Part shown: positions 15,160 to 16,059 of the stretch, one piece after another
Position numbering within the stretch: position 1 is the stretch's first letter
How the letters are laid out: each line of letters starts with the position of its first letter
Assembly: GCA_964602895.1 (NCBI GenBank)
Contig: CAZRTG010000072.1
Coordinates: forward strand, 1-16,059
Length of the DNA stretch: 16,059 nt
From: JAWXBM01 sp964602895
GTDB taxonomy: Bacteria > Pseudomonadota > Gammaproteobacteria > Xanthomonadales > SZUA-36
Direction of reading: 5' to 3'
Translations under genes and position numbers: made by a program
Notes under the pieces: generated by a model
Told to the model about the DNA's origin: nothing
The model's database searches: none
The model's input: the letters and a program-made list of their open reading frames with translations, nothing else

Positions 15160-16041
15160 ATGTTTGCATGGAAAGGTGTCACCGAGTTTGTGGCGGTTGC
15201 CGAGACGGAGAGTTTCACGCAGGCTGCGAAGCGGCTGGGAATATCCACAGCACAGATCAGCCGGCAGGTCAGTGCCCTGGAAGCCCGGTTGGCCACCCAG
15301 TTGTTCCATCGAACCACCCGCAAGGTCTCTGTGACGGAAGCCGGGCAGATTTATTTTCAGCATTGTCGCCAGATTCTGGACGCACTGGAGGAAGCCGAGC
15401 GCACGGTCACCAATGCTTTGTCGGTCCCCCGCGGCAAACTGAGGATCACCGCGCCAGTGATTTACGGGGAAAAGACCATCGCGCCGCTGGTCAATGACTT
15501 CGTGCTCCAGTATCCGGAGCTCGATGTTTACCTGAACCTGACCAACCGGACCCTGGACCTTATTGGTGAAGGTTATGATCTGGCCGTGCGAATTGGTACG
15601 CTGAAAAGTTCCACCTTGATGGCCAGGCGGCTGGCCACCAGAACCCAGTACGTATGTGCCTCGCCACGGTATCTGGCAGGCCGCGGAGCCCCGCATTCCT
15701 TACCGGAGCTGGAACATCACAACTGCCTGCAGGGCAGCCAGGATCACTGGCGCTTCCAGGAAAACAACAAGACCAGAAGTCTCAGGATCAAGGGCAATCT
15801 CACCTGTGGCAGCGGCTGGGCTTTGCTCGATGCGGCACTGAAAGGCCTGGGCATTGTGCAACTCCCGGAGTACTACGTGCAGCCGCACCTGGACTCAGGA
15901 CAGCTGGTTGCCTTGTTGACGCAGTATCAGCAGCCCGATGAGGGCATTTGGGCGGTATGTCCGCAAAACCGGCTGCTGTCACCGAAGGTGCGCTTTTTGC
16001 TGGAGCATTTGAGAGAGGGCTTGGATAAAGGGGCCGGATAG
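15160..16041 (+). CDS. LysR-family transcriptional regulator, probable regulator of adhC-fghA
   Basis: A 293-residue LysR-type regulator. The start at 15160 is preceded by AGGAG with a 5-nt gap and begins MFAWKGVTEFVAVAETESFT, the standard family N terminus; the upstream ATG at 15115 has no such support. The winged helix-turn-helix covers residues 1-60 (SFTQAAKRLGISTAQISRQV). The effector-binding domain starts near residue 90 (GKLRITAPVIYGEKTIAP) and resembles the group with DLAVRIG near its middle. It is divergent from adhC, the arrangement usual for LysR genes and their targets; induction by formaldehyde or a glutathione adduct is inferred. Its last codons (GLDKGAG) and TAG stop lie in the first unit of an 18-bp tandem repeat, so the C terminus has been reshaped by that repeat. 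Confidence 0.93.
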   Translation: MFAWKGVTEFVAVAETESFTQAAKRLGISTAQISRQVSALEARLATQLFHRTTRKVSVTEAGQIYFQHCRQILDALEEAERTVTNALSVPRGKLRITAPVIYGEKTIAPLVNDFVLQYPELDVYLNLTNRTLDLIGEGYDLAVRIGTLKSSTLMARRLATRTQYVCASPRYLAGRGAPHSLPELEHHNCLQGSQDHWRFQENNKTRSLRIKGNLTCGSGWALLDAALKGLGIVQLPEYYVQPHLDSGQLVALLTQYQQPDEGIWAVCPQNRLLSPKVRFLLEHLREGLDKGAG

Positions 16042-16058
16042 GATAAAGGGGCCGGATA
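16023..16058. repeat. Perfect 18-bp tandem repeat at the lysR stop codon
   Basis: GGATAAAGGGGCCGGATA occurs at 16023-16040 and 16041-16058. The AAAGGGGCCGGAT part resembles the AAAAGGGGTCGGATCC motif elsewhere, so it is probably a diverged member of the same family. The lysR TAG (16039-16041) spans the junction of the two units. The window ends here, so more copies may follow. Confidence 0.75.
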
Positions 16059-16059
16059 C

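Noticed and set aside
1..16059. tRNA or rRNA genes
   Set aside because: I saw no cloverleaf-like sequence with conserved T-loop and no rRNA-like stretch on either strand.

Overview
The window looks like a chromosomal segment of a free-living gammaproteobacterium. It is moderately GC-rich with standard Shine-Dalgarno starts. It carries a class III alcohol dehydrogenase / S-formylglutathione hydrolase pair divergent from a LysR gene, a TonB-dependent receptor, a bacterial tricorn-type protease, two CadC-like membrane regulators and a REP-associated tyrosine transposase (RAYT). The genus cannot be fixed from sequence alone.

Layout, left to right. 1-190: a hairpin, one repeat copy and a good promoter. 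191-3454 (+): secreted tricorn/S41 protease. 3454-3540: an inverted repeat pair between convergent genes. 3539-5425 (-): winged-helix/TM/TolB-like/TPR regulator. 5622-5789 (+): a small secreted-type frame with ATA where a start codon is expected, overlapping by ATGA the gene for an eight-cysteine exported protein (5786-6472, +). 6504-8677 (-): a TonB-dependent receptor pseudogene that has lost its 5' end exactly at a repeat and has an in-frame amber codon. 8741-9430 (-): the RAYT gene, bracketed by inverted copies of a 17-bp motif. 9600-11683 (+): a hairpin, a 21-codon leader ORF and a second regulator of the same architecture. 11745-12269 (-): small exported protein. 12366-12571: no recognisable gene. 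12572-12790 (-): C-terminal remnant of a membrane protein whose start codon and first residues come from a repeat. 12763-12904: a three-copy repeat cluster. 12903-14922 (-): adhC-fghA formaldehyde detoxification operon. 15160-16041 (+): divergent LysR regulator, ending inside an 18-bp tandem repeat.

The most distinctive system is the repeat family. A short hairpin-forming motif with core GGATCCGACCC, plus relatives containing GACTCTGATC or AAAGGGGCCGGAT, occurs in at least seven places in 16 kb. Copies abut the stop codons of several genes, sit beside a RAYT, and mark the break points of two damaged genes. This is what a REP/BIME system with its resident RAYT would look like, and here it appears linked to gene truncation and to the creation of new gene ends. 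The two CadC-like regulators may have governed the exported proteins and receptor between and beside them; that is inference. The adhC-fghA-lysR block is a self-contained glutathione-dependent formaldehyde oxidation module.
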